Positions 21,501 through 32,519 of a stretch of 64,000 nt of DNA are shown here, piece by piece. The position numbers were made by a program, and so were the translations under genes. How positions within the stretch are numbered: position 1 is the first letter of the stretch; every line of letters starts with the position of its first letter. Source of the stretch: Hormiphora californensis (Eukaryota > Ctenophora > Tentaculata > Cydippida > Pleurobrachiidae); contig CM035351.1 of assembly GCA_020137815.1 (NCBI GenBank), positions 406,438 through 470,437 on the forward strand. Reading direction: 5' to 3'. The notes beneath the pieces were generated by a model. It was not told where the DNA came from and did no database searches. It saw only the letters and a program-made list of their open reading frames with translations.

Positions 21501-21942
21501 TGATTTTGGATGTCTAATGTCGAACACTCTTCTTCTTTGTAGATGTGGTAACGTAGCAGCCATCCTTGAGCTAGATGAGAACCTTCAACAGAACTTTACT
21601 ATCTTCGAGGCAGCACCCACTGTAAGTACTGCAGCTGGGGGACGTGAGTGGCCGAACCAGGGTGGTGGGGGTTGTACAGCACCGGGGGGTGCTGAAAGTA
21701 CCGCTGCTGCTGCTGTGGGTGTCAGGAACCAGAGGGTGCCACCATTGGGAGCGTGGTAGAAACTGGAAAGAAGTCCATTTGATACTCCGGTGTAGAGCGG
21801 GAGATGTTCCGATATTGTTTGTGATAGTATCTATCTCCGCTCTATCAACCACTTTTGACTGATGTGTAGTGTACGGCGTGTGTGAGGGAGTCACTTGATT
21901 AATAAATGCGGGGGTCTTTACTTTTCTCCCTCTCTTCCTATT

Positions 21943-21974
<32 letters not shown>

Positions 21975-22095
21975 CACACTATTTTGAGAGATGATCTCTC
22001 TCTCTCTCTGACAGTGCTTCTAACACTTATTCTCTCCCCTCCAGGACAGTAGAGGAGTACCGTGCAAGAAGCCCCAGCCTGACTACTTTTTGTAA
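18567..22095 (+). CDS. PPP4C: Serine/threonine protein phosphatase 4 catalytic subunit (8 exons, 308 aa)
   Basis: Exons 18567-18595, 18937-19111, 19347-19448, 20389-20520, 20793-20961, 21218-21407, 21543-21621, 22045-22095; 927 nt, all phases consistent. It is the catalytic subunit of PP4, a PP2A-like metallophosphatase acting in centrosome maturation, DNA-damage signalling and splicing-factor dephosphorylation. PPP-family motifs GDIHGQ, GDFVDRG and RGNHESR are present, and the C-terminus KPQPDYFL carries the carboxyl-terminal DYFL whose leucine is methylated in PP2A/PP4. Text such as [20 protein letters not shown] and [14 protein letters not shown] identifies PP4 rather than PP2A or PP6. Length matches human PPP4C (307 aa). 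A 17-fold duplicated acceptor lies upstream of exon 4, and a possible 39-nt cassette exon lies at 20656-20694. Confidence 0.95.
19607..20388 (+). repeat. 46-bp tandem repeat carrying 17 decoy splice acceptors
   Basis: The acceptor of PPP4C exon 4 (CCATCTCCAG) and the first 28 nt of that exon (GTGCGGTACCCAGACCGG...) are repeated 17 times, exactly 46 bp apart, before the real exon at 20389. Variation is limited to a few bases (CTCTCTCC/CTCCCTTC, CTCCAG/TTCAG). Adding one or two units shifts the frame. Adding three or more runs into TAA within the third unit, so only the last acceptor gives PP4. Confidence 0.95.
20656..20694 (+). other. Possible in-frame 39-nt cassette exon of PPP4C
   Basis: A 39-nt stretch between CTACAG and GTAACT, with no in-frame stop ([13 protein letters not shown]), lies in the intron after exon 4 at phase 0. 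Inclusion would add 13 residues between the conserved YYCTE and VFDYLSL. PP4 of other animals has nothing here, so it is more likely chance or a rare isoform. Confidence 0.25.
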
Positions 22096-22330
22096 CAGAC
22101 AACTCTGCTTTATCTCTTTGTATTGTGATGTAGAGTCAGACGATGATCATACCGAACGATCCGCAATGCTGATATGTGTCTATTAAATATTTCTCTCTCC
22201 CTCTCTCAATTCGAATCTTATTAAAAGTACAAACTCGGTGTCTTCTTGTTTCTGGTCCATGAGTGATGTAATTCACCGGGTGGAGTGGCGGAGAGTGTTT
22301 TCGATTGTAAACGGGTACATTTGCCAATCG
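22096..22330 (+). other. PPP4C 3' UTR and flank
   Basis: Contains ATTAAA at 22182-22187, 87 nt past the stop, a plausible variant polyadenylation signal. No gene is seen. Confidence 0.45.
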
Positions 22331-22339
22331 GTGCTGTAA

Positions 22340-22740
22340 CGCGCGATGACAAGTTGCATACTGAGCTGGCGCAGAACGCGCCATATTTGTTGGCACGCGC
22401 AAATAAAAGCCGCGCCGCGCGATGAGCATTTTACCGAAAGTCAGCTCATATCAGCTTCAGTCCATGATGAGATTTTAGTTACTATGAGCATACTCGGAAA
22501 TGTTCAGGTAGTGCACAGGTCGAGAACACAGGTAGTGCACAGTCACGCGCAAATCAAAATCAGGTAAGTCACATTGATGAGCCGCGCGAGTTTGAAAAAT
22601 AGATTAAAATGTCTGGAATCTGTTCATTTCATAGCAGACCTTCTCCACGACCGTGTCCAGACCTTGTGCTGACCTTGTGCTCGACCTCGTGCTCGACCTC
22701 GTGCTTGATCTCGTGCTTGATCTCGTGCTTGACCAATGAC
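22340..22740. repeat. Dispersed repeat fragment with GTCGAGCAC-type units
   Basis: GC-rich text with many CGCG, followed by ATGAGCATACTCGGAAATGT (from 22482) and then reiterated GACCTTGTGCTCGACCTCGTGC units. The same pieces occur in inverted order at about 29500-29690. The two stretches appear to be fragments of one repeat family about 7 kb apart. No coding capacity is seen. Confidence 0.6.
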
Positions 22741-22894
22741 CTCTCTCTGTCTCTCTCTGTCACTCTCTCTCTCTCAGAGAGAGAGAGAGAGAAGAGAGAG
22801 TAGACGAGAGAGACGAGAGAGGGAAGGAAAGAGAGATGACACGAGATAGAGAGAGAGGAGATGAGCCGAGAAGGAGAGGAGAGATGAGAGAGAG

Positions 22895-22942
<48 letters not shown>

Positions 22943-22947
22943 GAGCG

Positions 22948-22981
<34 letters not shown>

Positions 22982-23050
22982 TCTCTCTGTCTCTCCCTCT
23001 GTCTCTCTCTGTCTCTCTGTCTCTCTCTCTCTCTCTCTCTCCCCTCCCTC
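22740..23050. repeat. CT/GA simple-sequence tract, partly inverted
   Basis: A CT-rich run turns into a GA-rich run of about 200 bp and then back into CT. The strands can therefore fold back. It produces low-complexity open frames on both strands that are not genes. Confidence 0.9.
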
Positions 23051-23440
23051 TCTATCTTTTGTATGTCCCTGACCTCTGTTAGGCCGGTTGTCGATTGGGT
23101 TGGGTTGAGGTTTACCATATTAAATGTACCAGAACGCCCTATACCAAGTTAGGGCCTAACATTTACCGCTTACCGATGTGAAAGCCACCCTTTCCATTTA
23201 GGATGTTTGTAAAAATGAAAAAAACAGGATAAATTAGTAAAACTACAATCCCAGAAGCAGTTGGAGGTGTTTACTATCATGATGGAGGAGCTTGAGGATA
23301 TTCACTAAAATTATAGCTTTGACTTTACTCATAACTCCAGGTAAGGTCCGCCGGCTACCTCCCCCTGGCCCCTCCCCTACTCCTGGACAGTGGACGTCAT
23401 CTTTGAATCACCCATTTATGTCTAATTGGCTTTCTTTTCT
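23051..23440. other. Unassigned intergenic DNA
   Basis: About 390 bp with no recognisable gene or repeat, running up to the locally repeated unit that hosts the first foldback element. Confidence 0.5.
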
Positions 23441-23464
23441 TCATGAGTCCTCCCTGTGTCGAAC

Positions 23465-24474
23465 TAGTTAGGGAAAATTAGCTAAAAAACCAGCAAATTA
23501 TCGGCAAAATTTTTAACAAGCTAATTCCTTCACTAAGTGACCCTAATGGGTCCTCTGAATCACCAAAAAAAAGTTCCAGCCGATCGGGCTTGCAGAAGGC
23601 CCTTATTTCCGGGTGGGCGCGGCACCTGTATTTTCAGCCTGAGGCTAAAACCATAAGTACCCTTAAAATAGGAGTAGAGATAAAATCGAGGGCACTAAAG
23701 TGATCAGCGACCTCGCATTAGTGGGGGTAGGTGCCGGAATTAAGTCTCTATCTCATCTGGTTAATTAGATAATTGGATAATTAGGTTTGTGCGTGTACCG
23801 TTTTTTGGCTATATGGCTATAGCCACTTAGGAATGATTTAGAGACTTTTCATTGGTGCCATTTTGTTCAGAAGAAAATTTTAGAGAGGAGTTGTGGAAAA
23901 ATTTAGGGCCTATCTCTTACCGTTTTGGCGTTATTAGCCGTCAAACTAGGCCAATTAACTCAATTTTTGACATTTTCGCGAAATTTCGACTAATTTGGCC
24001 TAGTTTGACGGCTAATAACGCCAAAACGGTAAGAGATAGGCCCTAAATTTTTCCACAACTCCTCTCTAAAATTTTCTTCTGAACAAAATGGCACCAATGA
24101 AAAGTCTCTAAATCATTCCTAAGTGGCTATAGCCATATAGCCAAAAAACGGTACACGCGCAAACCTAATTATCCAATTATCTGATTAACCAGATGAGATA
24201 GAGACTTAATTCCGGCACCTACCCCCACTAATGCGAGGTCGCTGATCACTTTAGTGCCCTCGATTTTATCTCTACTCCTATTTTAAGGGTACTTATGGTT
24301 TTTGCCTCAGGCTGAAAATACAGGTGCCGCGCCCACCCGGAAATAAGGGCCTTCTGCAAGCCCGATCGGCTGGAACTTTTTTTTGGTGATTCAGAGGACC
24401 CATTAGGGTCACTTAGTGAAGGAATTAGCTTGTTAAAAATTTTGCCACTAATTTCGGCTAATTCTCCCTAACTA
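23465..24474. mobile_element. Foldback element A, 1.0 kb, target duplication AAC
   Basis: A near-perfect palindrome: arms of about 490 bp around a spacer of about 35 bp, beginning TAGTTAGGGA and ending TCCCTAACTA. It lies in the sequence TCGAAC^AGCTGG, which is uninterrupted in the two sister units near 24760 and 25713. The flanks read TCGAAC and AACAGC, i.e. a 3-bp AAC duplication. No transposase is encoded. Part of its arm (the stretch reading GTGGGGGTAGGTGCCGGAAT) is shared with foldback element C at 32834-34176. Confidence 0.88.
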
Positions 24475-24949
24475 AACAGCTGGGAAGCAGAGCTGTCCCA
24501 ACAAGGGCGCCACCCAACTACCATTTCTTTTCTTCGCTTCAATTACGTTTATCTATCTCTAGTCATGAATGTGCGTTTTGCATGGAGATGGAGAGATGGA
24601 TATGAAGAGATAGAGAGATGGAGAGATGGAGAGATAGAGAGATAGAGAGATAGAGAGATAGAGAGATAGAGAGATAGAGAGATAGAGAGATAGAGAGATT
24701 GAGAGATTAAGGGATGGAGAGATGGAGAGATGGAGAGATGGAGAGAGTCCTCCCTGTGTCGAACAGCTGGGAAGCAGAGCTGTCCCAACAAGGGCGCCAC
24801 CCAACTACCATTTCTTTTCTTCGCTTCAATTACGTTTATCTATCTCTAGTCATGAATGTGCGTTTTGCATGGAGATGGAGAGATGGATATGAAGAGATAG
24901 AGAGATGGAGAGATGGAGAGATAGAGAGATAGAGAGATTGAAAGATTAA

Positions 24950-25620
24950 AGTAAGAGTGGCGCGCCGTGTTTTCTCACAAAACTTAGTGGATGAACGGGG
25001 AGTACCACCAGGACCATTGGTACGGTATCGAAAATTTCCAATTCTGTCTCGTTCATTAGTTATGACGTAATATGTTCATTATTTCAACTTTCATAAAATT
25101 GCTATACAGAAAAATCTGTACATTGTGGATTAAAATGGATGCTTGCATCGTGTTCAGCGTCAAAAAATAGCCGGGGTACCAAATTTTGGTGTCTCTACCT
25201 TGTCTGTGACGCGAGATATCGACAATTATCAAAAACGATCAAAAATGGGAGAAAGAGAGTTTGTTATCTTTGGGTGCTAGTTGTTTGTGCGCGCCACCCA
25301 CTTGTAACAAACTCTCTTTCTCTCACTTTGGTCGTTTTTGATATTTGTCGATATCTCGCGTCACAGACAAGGTAGAGACACCAAAATTTGGTACCCCGGC
25401 TATTTTTTGACGCTGAACACGATGCAAGCATCCATCTCAATCCACAATGCACAGATTTTTCTGTAGAGTAATTTTATAAAAGTCGAAATAATGAACATAT
25501 TACGTCATAACTAATGAACGAGACAGAATTGGAAATTTTCGATACCGTACCAATGGTCCTGGTGGTACTCCCCGTTCATCTACTAAGTTTTGTGAGAAAA
25601 CACGGCGCGCCACTCTTACT
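24950..25620. mobile_element. Foldback element B, 0.67 kb, TTAA target
   Basis: Arms of about 315 bp begin AGTAAGAGTGGCGCGCC and end GGCGCGCCACTCTTACT. TTAA stands on both sides (24946-24949 and 25621-25624), while the sister array has a single GATTAAGGGATGG near 24705. An exact TTAA duplication is the hallmark of piggyBac-type transposition. No coding sequence is present. A diverged fragment of an arm (CCACTAAGTTTTGTGAGAAAA) lies at about 55765-55790. Confidence 0.88.
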
Positions 25621-25889
25621 TTAAGGGATGGAGAGATAGAGAGATAGAGAGATTGAGAGATTAAGGGATGGAGAGATGGAGAGATGGAGAGATGGAGAGA
25701 GTCCTCCCTGTGTCGAACAGCTGGGAAGCAGAGCTGTCCCAACAAGGGCGCCACCCAACTACCATTTCTTTTCTTCGCTTCAATTACGTTTATCTGTCTC
25801 TAGTCATGAATGTGCGTTTTGCATGGAGATGGAGAGATGGATATGAAGAGATAGAGAGATGGAGAGATGGAGAGATGGAGAGATGGAGA

Positions 25890-26950
25890 TGGGAGAATTT
25901 GAATATGGAGGATGGAGAATGGAGAATGAGAGATGGAGAGATGGCTAGATTGGAGAGATGTATAGAGATTATATGGAGATGGCTATAGGGATATGGAGAC
26001 GGTGGAGATGGAGATGGCTATTGAGATGGAGTGTAGATGGAGATGGAGATGGAGATGGATATGGAGATGGAGCTGGACGCTTGCTCTGTCGCTGGCGCTG
26101 GCGCTGGCGCCTGGACTGGCGCTTGGCGCTGTCGCGGCGCTGGCGCCTGGCGCTGGACGCCTTGCGCCTTGAGCGCGCGGCGCTTGGCGCTGCTCTGCGC
26201 TGGCGCTGTCGCTGGCGCCTGCACTGGTGCTCTGTCGCTGGCTCTGGCTCTGCTGCTGGCGCCTGGCGCTGGGCTGCGGGGCGCTGGCGCTGGCTCTGCG
26301 CTCGGCGCTGGCGCTGGCGCATGGCGCTGGCGATGCGCTTGGCGCTGGCGCTGGCGCTGGCGCTGGCGACTGGCGCTGGCGCTGGCGCTGGCCTGGCGCT
26401 GGCGCTGGCGCTGGCGCGGCGCCTGGCGCTGGCGCTGGCGCTGGCGCTGGCGCTGCGCCTGGCGCTGGGCTGGCGCTGGCGCTGGCGCTGGCTCTGGCGC
26501 TGGCGCTGGCGCTGCGCTGGCGCTGGCGCTGGCGCTGGCGCTGGCGCTGGCCTGGCGCTGGCGCTGGGCTGGCGCTGGCGCTGGCGCTGGCTCTGGCGCT
26601 GGCGCTGGCGCTGGAGCTGGCGCTGGCGCTGGCTCTGGCGCTGGCGCTGGCGCTGGCGCTGGCGCTGGCGCTGAGCGCCTGGCGCTGGCGCTGGCGCTGG
26701 CGCTGGCCTGGCTGGCGCTGGCGCTGGCGCTGGCGCTGGCGCTGGCGCTGGCGCTGGCGCTGGCGCTGCGCTGGCGCTGGCGCTGGCGCTGGCGCTGGCG
26801 CTGGCGCTGGCGCTGCGGCTGGCGCTGGCGCTGGCGCTGGCGCTGGCGCTGGCGCTGGCGCTGGAGCTGGCGCTGGCGCTGGAGCTGGCGCTGGCGCTGG
26901 AGATGGCGTTGGCGCTGGACTGGAGCTGGAGCTGGAGCTTCTGGGTTTGG
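25890..26950. repeat. GGCGCT hexamer tract (about 0.9 kb) grading from GGAGAT
   Basis: A hexanucleotide array dominated by GGCGCT, flanked on both sides by GGAGAT and GGAGCT units. Intermediates at the edges suggest stepwise A-to-C drift. Single-base slips restart the phase often. Long open frames on both strands (poly Ala-Gly, Trp-Arg, Ala-Ser, Gln-Arg) are consequences of the hexamer, not genes. Confidence 0.92.
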
Positions 26951-27116
26951 GAAGGGAGGGGGATGCGGAGGGGGGAGGGGTGTGGTAGTAGTGGGTGTTT
27001 GTGTGGGGTGTCTGTGTGAAGGGTGAGCATGTGTGGGTCACCATGAACTGATTTGTAATCTCTAAATTAGGCGATCTAATTTAGGCCCTACCCAGTACCC
27101 CACATCAGCGGAGAAA
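26951..27116. other. Unassigned DNA after the hexamer tract
   Basis: G-rich at first (GGGAGGGGGATGCGGAGGGGGG), then unremarkable. No gene is seen. Confidence 0.5.
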
Positions 27117-27358
27117 ACCTTACTCTCGTTAATTAAGCTCTCATATTTCAAGAAACTTTTCAATAAGAAACTTTTTCTAGGAAACTTCAAGTGTAAGCAA
27201 TCCAAAAACAAAAAGAATTTCTTCTATATCAAGAAACTAAACAAGTTGGGGGTGTTCTATTTTGTTGTGGTGTCTCTGAATTGTGTGATTTACATTTGAA
27301 AAGTTTCTTATAAAAAAGTTTCTCACTAAAGCGTTTCTTAAAAATCGAGAGTAAGGTA
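27117..27358. mobile_element. Small inverted-repeat element (MITE-like)
   Basis: About 240 bp bounded by ACCTTACTCTCG and its reverse complement CGAGAGTAAGGT. The interior is AT-rich with repeated AAGAAACTTTT motifs in both orientations. It is non-coding. Confidence 0.6.
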
Positions 27359-27707
27359 TATCTAAAAAGATGATGACAGTAGATAAATGTAGGATTTCCT
27401 AAAACCTGCTCCCAACCTCCGTACTGATATCTAATCTCTTCATTAGGCCCTACCTCTCCACGTCCCAACAACCGATAAAAAACTAAATAGATGTTGGATG
27501 TCCCTAAACCTGCTCCCATCCTTTGTACTGACTACTGATATATTCTCTCCTCATGCAGGGTCGAGACAGTGATATCTATTTGTTTGGAATATGACCAGAT
27601 AGTATATGGGATCGCCTCATAACAAGCACAAAGCTGACAAAAAGCCCAGGACCAGTACACGATATTTAAATTAACCCTGTGCGATAGAAATTGGTAAGTC
27701 TCGTTAA

Positions 27708-28200
27708 AGTCAGAGTAGACAGAAAAAGAATTGGACAAGCTTGATTGATGTAGTAGAGCAGAACTCTCCGAGTATTTTCACTTTTCCCGCTCTGAAAAGA
27801 TACATTCCTCGCTCTATTATATTTGTTACCAGGGGGCTGGAACTCTATCTCGCTATGTTCTGTGGGCACTGGGCGTGTATGCCCGAACAGTGAACCTGCC
27901 CCGCCGTGTGTATAATAGAGAGCAATTTCACAGCGAGGAATGTATCATTGTATCTTTTGAGAGCGGGAAAAATGGAAAATACTCGGAAAGTTATATGCTC
28001 TAAAGTCGGATTTTTTGAAGTTGTCACCCCCCGTTTCGTGCACGGAATGTTTTTGCGCGTCACATCACATGTTAACGTGTGGTGTGCGCGTCAAAATTGA
28101 TAAATTTCACATGCGCGGTCATTTTGGGGTGACAACTTCAAAAAATCCGACTCTACTACCTCAATCAAGCTTCTCCAATTCTGCTTCTATCCACTCTCAC
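27708..28200. mobile_element. Inverted-repeat element D with a nested insertion
   Basis: Left arm (about 27708-27812) and right arm (about 27905-28002 plus 28156-28200) are imperfect reverse complements. They share AGATACATTCCTCGC, CCGAGTATTTTC and CAAGCTTGATTGA in one orientation or the other. The right arm is interrupted by a separate 150-bp element at 28003-28152. Confidence 0.75.
28003..28152. mobile_element. 150-bp MITE nested in element D, CTA duplication
   Basis: Terminal inverted repeats of about 28 bp (AAGTCGGATTTTTTGAAGTT... and its complement). CTA flanks both sides, while the uninterrupted left arm of element D has a single copy (GCTCTACTAC in complement). The interior has GCGCGTCA motifs. 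A 3-bp target duplication is typical of PIF/Harbinger-like families. That assignment is inference. Confidence 0.82.
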
Positions 28201-28392
28201 TTCAATGCGTACGTCAGTATTCCCCACTGACCGGCTTCCTTCATTCATAGCTGTGACATGCATAACTAGAACTGTGACGTGTGTATGTGTGTGTGTTTAT
28301 AACTGTGTCAATACATTAATTGTCACTGAAAAGATAGTAATGTTGTTACTGTCCGAGTTATCTAGCTTATTCGGGTTTATAAATAAAAATAT

Positions 28393-28440
28393 CAATATCC
28401 CCTATAACAAATGAAATTTTCATTTGTTATTGGGGATATT
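28393..28440. repeat. Perfect AT-rich hairpin
   Basis: ATAACAAATGAAA is followed directly by TTTTCATTTGTTAT, with AATATCCCC and GGGGATATT as outer arms. Confidence 0.8.
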
Positions 28441-30334
28441 TCTTTGAAAAGGGTACGGGTGTGGTTGTACCATAGTTTTGTGTTAGGACTATCCACTACA
28501 ACTGTGTTACTGTTATTGTAAACTTAAATTGTAAATTGTTTTTTCCATTTCAGTAACTGAAGGAGCTGCTAGTGCAAAACTATATGTGGAGGACTACAAA
28601 ATATATATATAGAGGACTACAAGTGCAAGTGCAGTACAGTGCAAGGGGATCGCTAGTGTCTAATGAAGCCGGCTTATCAATTATTGGCGTAATGACGTGG
28701 CTGCTCTGACTTACGATGACATTGGATCTGGTATTAATAAAGATTTGACTCTACAAAGACCATAAAAAGGCCATGGACTCTATATTCTAAAATACTCGAA
28801 GCTTATAAGAAGAGTCATACGACATACGGGCTGTGATTGTGGCTGTGATGAGCTGTCGAGGTGAGAGGACATGTAGATTTCATGGGTGTAAAGTAACTGT
28901 GAAAGTTGTGTTTTCTCCTTTTGGTCGGGATACGAACTGAATAGGGTTTTATTGTAGAACAACGCTACGTTCTACAATATGATATCAAAATTAAAACCCG
29001 TCGAATACTCTAGTACTCATTTCATAAAGCTGGTCAGTGGTCCAGATCCGGCCGGAAGGAGAAAACACAGCTTCCTCGTTAATTATGCGGCTAATCAACA
29101 ATTTTCTCTCAATAGCTGAGAAACTGATACTGATAGTTCCCATAATTTATGTGAAAAATGCGGATCTGTGTGTTATATTTATAATTATCAATTGCCTGAT
29201 TACCATGCTATTCATTATCATATTTTAAATTTTGTTACCTTATTTATAAAACTAAAAGATGTTTATAATTTGACTCCCTAAACTGGCGAAAAAAAGGAAG
29301 ATGCTACTGGTTCAAAGTTTCAAACATTGTTTGGTAATGTCATGTCATGTTTTTGTTCATCAGCAAGCTGCCGTCTGCCCTGGTAAATTGACGCCAGGGC
29401 GCGAATGTTTGTCTGTTTGTCTGTGACTTGATGGGAGAAACGGCTGACGCGGAGATCAACTCTGTGGGAATTTCGCGCGAGATTTCACGGCGCGCACGTC
29501 GTATGAAAGGTCGAGCACGAGGTCGAGCACAAGGTCTGACCAGTCACGTGACCACTGCGCGTCGTTGAACCGCCGTTGAGCCGCAGCGCGAAAAAAAGTG
29601 CTGACATTGACCGGACCTTGTGCTCGACCTTGTGCTCGACCTTCATGTGCTCGACCTGAACATTTCCGAGTATGCTCATTTATTTATTTATTTATGTTTA
29701 TAAGTCGCATGGGACGTGCGTGGTGTACCAGGAGTGGTGGATTGTGAAGCCACTCTTGTTGTGTCCCTCTCCCACCTTCTCCGTGTGCCAACACAACACT
29801 ATACTGGTACACCCGCACAGTCGTGTTCCATTTTTTCCGATGCTTCAGTCCATGATTTTTTCGGCTGATTTTGGATTTTTTCCCCCCACGATTTTTCGCT
29901 ATCTTGAAAAGCACCAGCACTGTTCAGACTGTACTCACCCCTTTCTTGTCAAGACTCAGCGTCATGCCTCGTCGGCTCTGCTGATTTATAAATGGTTCCA
30001 ATCCATGACAGGATAGCAATTTTAAAAACAACGCGATCGCCGATCGAGTGCATGATCAGCCAGAAATCCAGACAGGTTTTATTCCTACCAGCCAATCCAT
30101 GTCCTCCTTCCCTAAACTCTCCACTAATAACTCTTCTAACATAACATGACCCAAATTTTAGTCGATGAGGCCTACATCGGCTCCCCTTTTTGATTTGCCA
30201 TCCCGATTCCATACCAAAGTGATTCCCCTGATGTGCCTTTCTGATATCACAGAGAAAATTACACAAAACCTTACCCCTCTACGGTATACCGGTAGACTCT
30301 ACCCCTAACATGTATGACCCTACTTTAGCCTGAA
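28441..30334. other. Repeat-rich intergenic DNA, no gene recognised
   Basis: Holds an imperfect inverted repeat at about 28907-29075 (GTGTTTTCTCCTTTTGGTCGG pairing with its complement; inner TTGTAGAAC/GTTCTACAA). It also holds the inverted GTCGAGCACAAGGTC units at 29500-29690 and a short TTTA run near 29680. Open frames here are short and show no family resemblance. The last 100 bp lead into the first oxygenase gene. Confidence 0.55.
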
Positions 30335-32519
30335 ATGTCTACTGGCGAAGATGCGAAAGAGTATGCAGAAGAAAAGGGCAAAGAGTTGGCGAATATTTTA
30401 GCGGGTGTATCATGTGAATTCGCCACCACGGCAACTTTGACTATCACAGAGGCTCCAAAGCTCTTGTTCAAGGAAGGCGATGATCCAGATTTCTCTTCGG
30501 TGATGTTGGCCCACGACAGCAAGGAATTGGAGAAACAAAAAGAAACCAAGAAAAACCGTGATGAGGCAGCTAATGCGTTTATGTATGGTGCAGATCCAAC
30601 AATGATGGTTAACCGGAATGCAGCACTAGCAGAACAGCTGGGACGATTTGAATCGCTTAGAGAAGCCATGCCACAGGCATCATTTGGCCATGGATCAAAG
30701 GTGAGTGAATTACCATGTCAATTTCTAGCCACTGTGTAAACTTGATCTGGAGTTTTCTACTTGTCCTTGTCCCCTTATTTTCGACCTTTCGAATTTCACC
30801 ACTACATCTTTTCTCTGTCTCTAAAGTTTTTAATTTATCTAACCAAAACTTTTCACTTTTCAGACAAAGTGTGACACTGGTGTTCGTGATGCACTACAAC
30901 TAACAGCTGATACATTTGAAGTCATGGTGAACCTAAGTGGGAATGCATCGTCTCTGAATTTGGGTGATGCATTAAAAGATTCAGGAGTTCTAGAAGAGGT
31001 TCAGAAAAATCTGGGAATTGACTCTGAGAGGTTTGACTTGGTTGCTGAGCAGTACAGTCTCAACATGTACGGGAAAGGAGGCCACTTCAAAAAACACAAA
31101 GACACCCCTAGGGGGAGTGACATGGTCGGTACTCTGCTTGTTCAACTGCCTGGAGCCTATTACGAGGGTGGGGCTTTGGAGATATCCGTTGGAGATGGTC
31201 TGAAGAAAAAAGTGGTGTTGGAAGGGCATCCATCGGTTTCAAATCGTTCCTACTATCGGCAACAAGTTAAATGGCAGTTACCTGATCCTACCAAGCTTCG
31301 TATTGCCGCCTTCTTCTGTGATATTGATCACGAGGTTTTGGAGGTTGAGGAGGGGTTACGCCTTACAGTTGCATTTATTCTGCGAATCAAAGAAAAGATT
31401 GCTGCAGAGCTTCAAACGTCGGATATAAACAGTTACTGTCCTACCAAAAAGTCTCAGCTCGTCCGAGAAGGAAACTACATTAGCTGGGAAGTTTGTGGAT
31501 CTTTGCAATGACGAGGCATTCCTTCCCGTGAACCCATTGAAAATCGATGTAACTAATCAATGGCAAAGAGAAAGTGGCTATACACGATTTGAGGAACGCC
31601 CGATATTTCTTGCATTCCCCTGCTTCCATCTCTACACAAATTCACAAGTTTTCACCAAGAAGACAGAATCTGCCGCGACCCCTTTGACATCTACCCAGGT
31701 GGCTATGCTCAAAGGAAAAGATGCCGTCGTTGGTAAAGCAGTGTTGGCTGCCTCTGAAAAGACTGGTGGTGCAGTCAAGATTTATCTTCAACCGCTGGTA
31801 GATCATGACTACACCGATCAAGCTGGTGGTTCTTACCTAATGCCAAAGTTCCCTACTCCAAAGTTTAAAGTCCCCCGTCGGATGTCAGATGATACTATCG
31901 AAACCAAGTTTAAGACGACTGGATGTTTTGAGGATATTTGGCCCATTTGGGTACTTGATGAGGAAGTTAGGCCATAAACCAGACAAAATTAGGCGGCTGT
32001 GAGTGGAATTCTGATGGCTATTTCGGCAACGAAGCGTCTTACATCGATTTCTACGTCAAAAGCTTTCTGCGAGTTGAGTTTGCACCTTCTGTGCAGAACG
32101 AAGAAGCTGATTCAAAAGGCACGAGATCAACCTAGAAAGGTCAGCCGGGCGCCCTGCTGCCCAAGAGAAAAGCTAACATTGCCTGCTGCTAACCAAAGCC
32201 GAAGAAAGCCAAAATGGATAACCCAGGACACTTATGTTATGAGTCGTGGTACAAGCCCAGGATTAGAGGCAAGGAGATGGCTGAGAAAGATGCCCCACCC
32301 CCTCTAAGCGCGGGTAAAGGGATATCAAAGTATTTTGCCCCTGCCCCTCTGGCCACTCTGGAAAATGGGCTATCAAAGACGGCTGCTAGGCCGAAAAGGT
32401 CATGTGCTCGAGCTGTGAATAAACCTAGTGAGACTGATAGTGAAACCGAAAGTTCAAGCGAGAGTGAAAAAGAGAATAACTTCTATGTGAGTGAGTCTGA
32501 TGACTCTGATTGGAGCTGA
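30335..32519 (+). pseudogene. 2OG-Fe(II) oxygenase family copy 1, frameshifted
   Basis: Two exons as in its sisters: 30335-30700 and from 30864. The HxD (HKD), distal His (DIDHE) and Arg (GLRL) of a 2-oxoglutarate/Fe(II) oxygenase are intact. Compared with copy 2, extra single bases occur near 31433, 31966 and 31991, and the frame breaks again near 32095, so the C-terminal half is split over frames. The last part reads on into an acidic Ser-rich tail (to 32519) not seen in the sisters. Codons between shifts are well conserved, so this may be a young pseudogene or an assembly with base-insertion errors. The ATG is 6 nt after CTACTTTAG. Confidence 0.75.

Larger units (their letters stand above)
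23440..25885. repeat. Local tandem unit (three copies) with GAGATA/GAGATG arrays
   Basis: A unit beginning TCCTCCCTGTGTCGAACAGC and running through a Met-Asn-Val-Arg-like stretch into (GAGATA/GAGATG)n arrays occurs three times. The copies are 23443-23464 plus 24472-24720 (split by an insertion), 24745-24945 and 25698-25885. Two copies carry an inverted-repeat element and the others give uninterrupted versions. No gene is seen. Confidence 0.85.

Noticed and set aside
22609-23118. Ser/Leu and Arg/Glu open frames
   Set aside because: CT/GA simple sequence read in different frames.
25958-27044. Several 240-350-codon frames on both strands
   Set aside because: Direct products of the GGCGCT hexamer array (Ala-Gly, Trp-Arg, Gln-Arg, Ala-Ser repeats).
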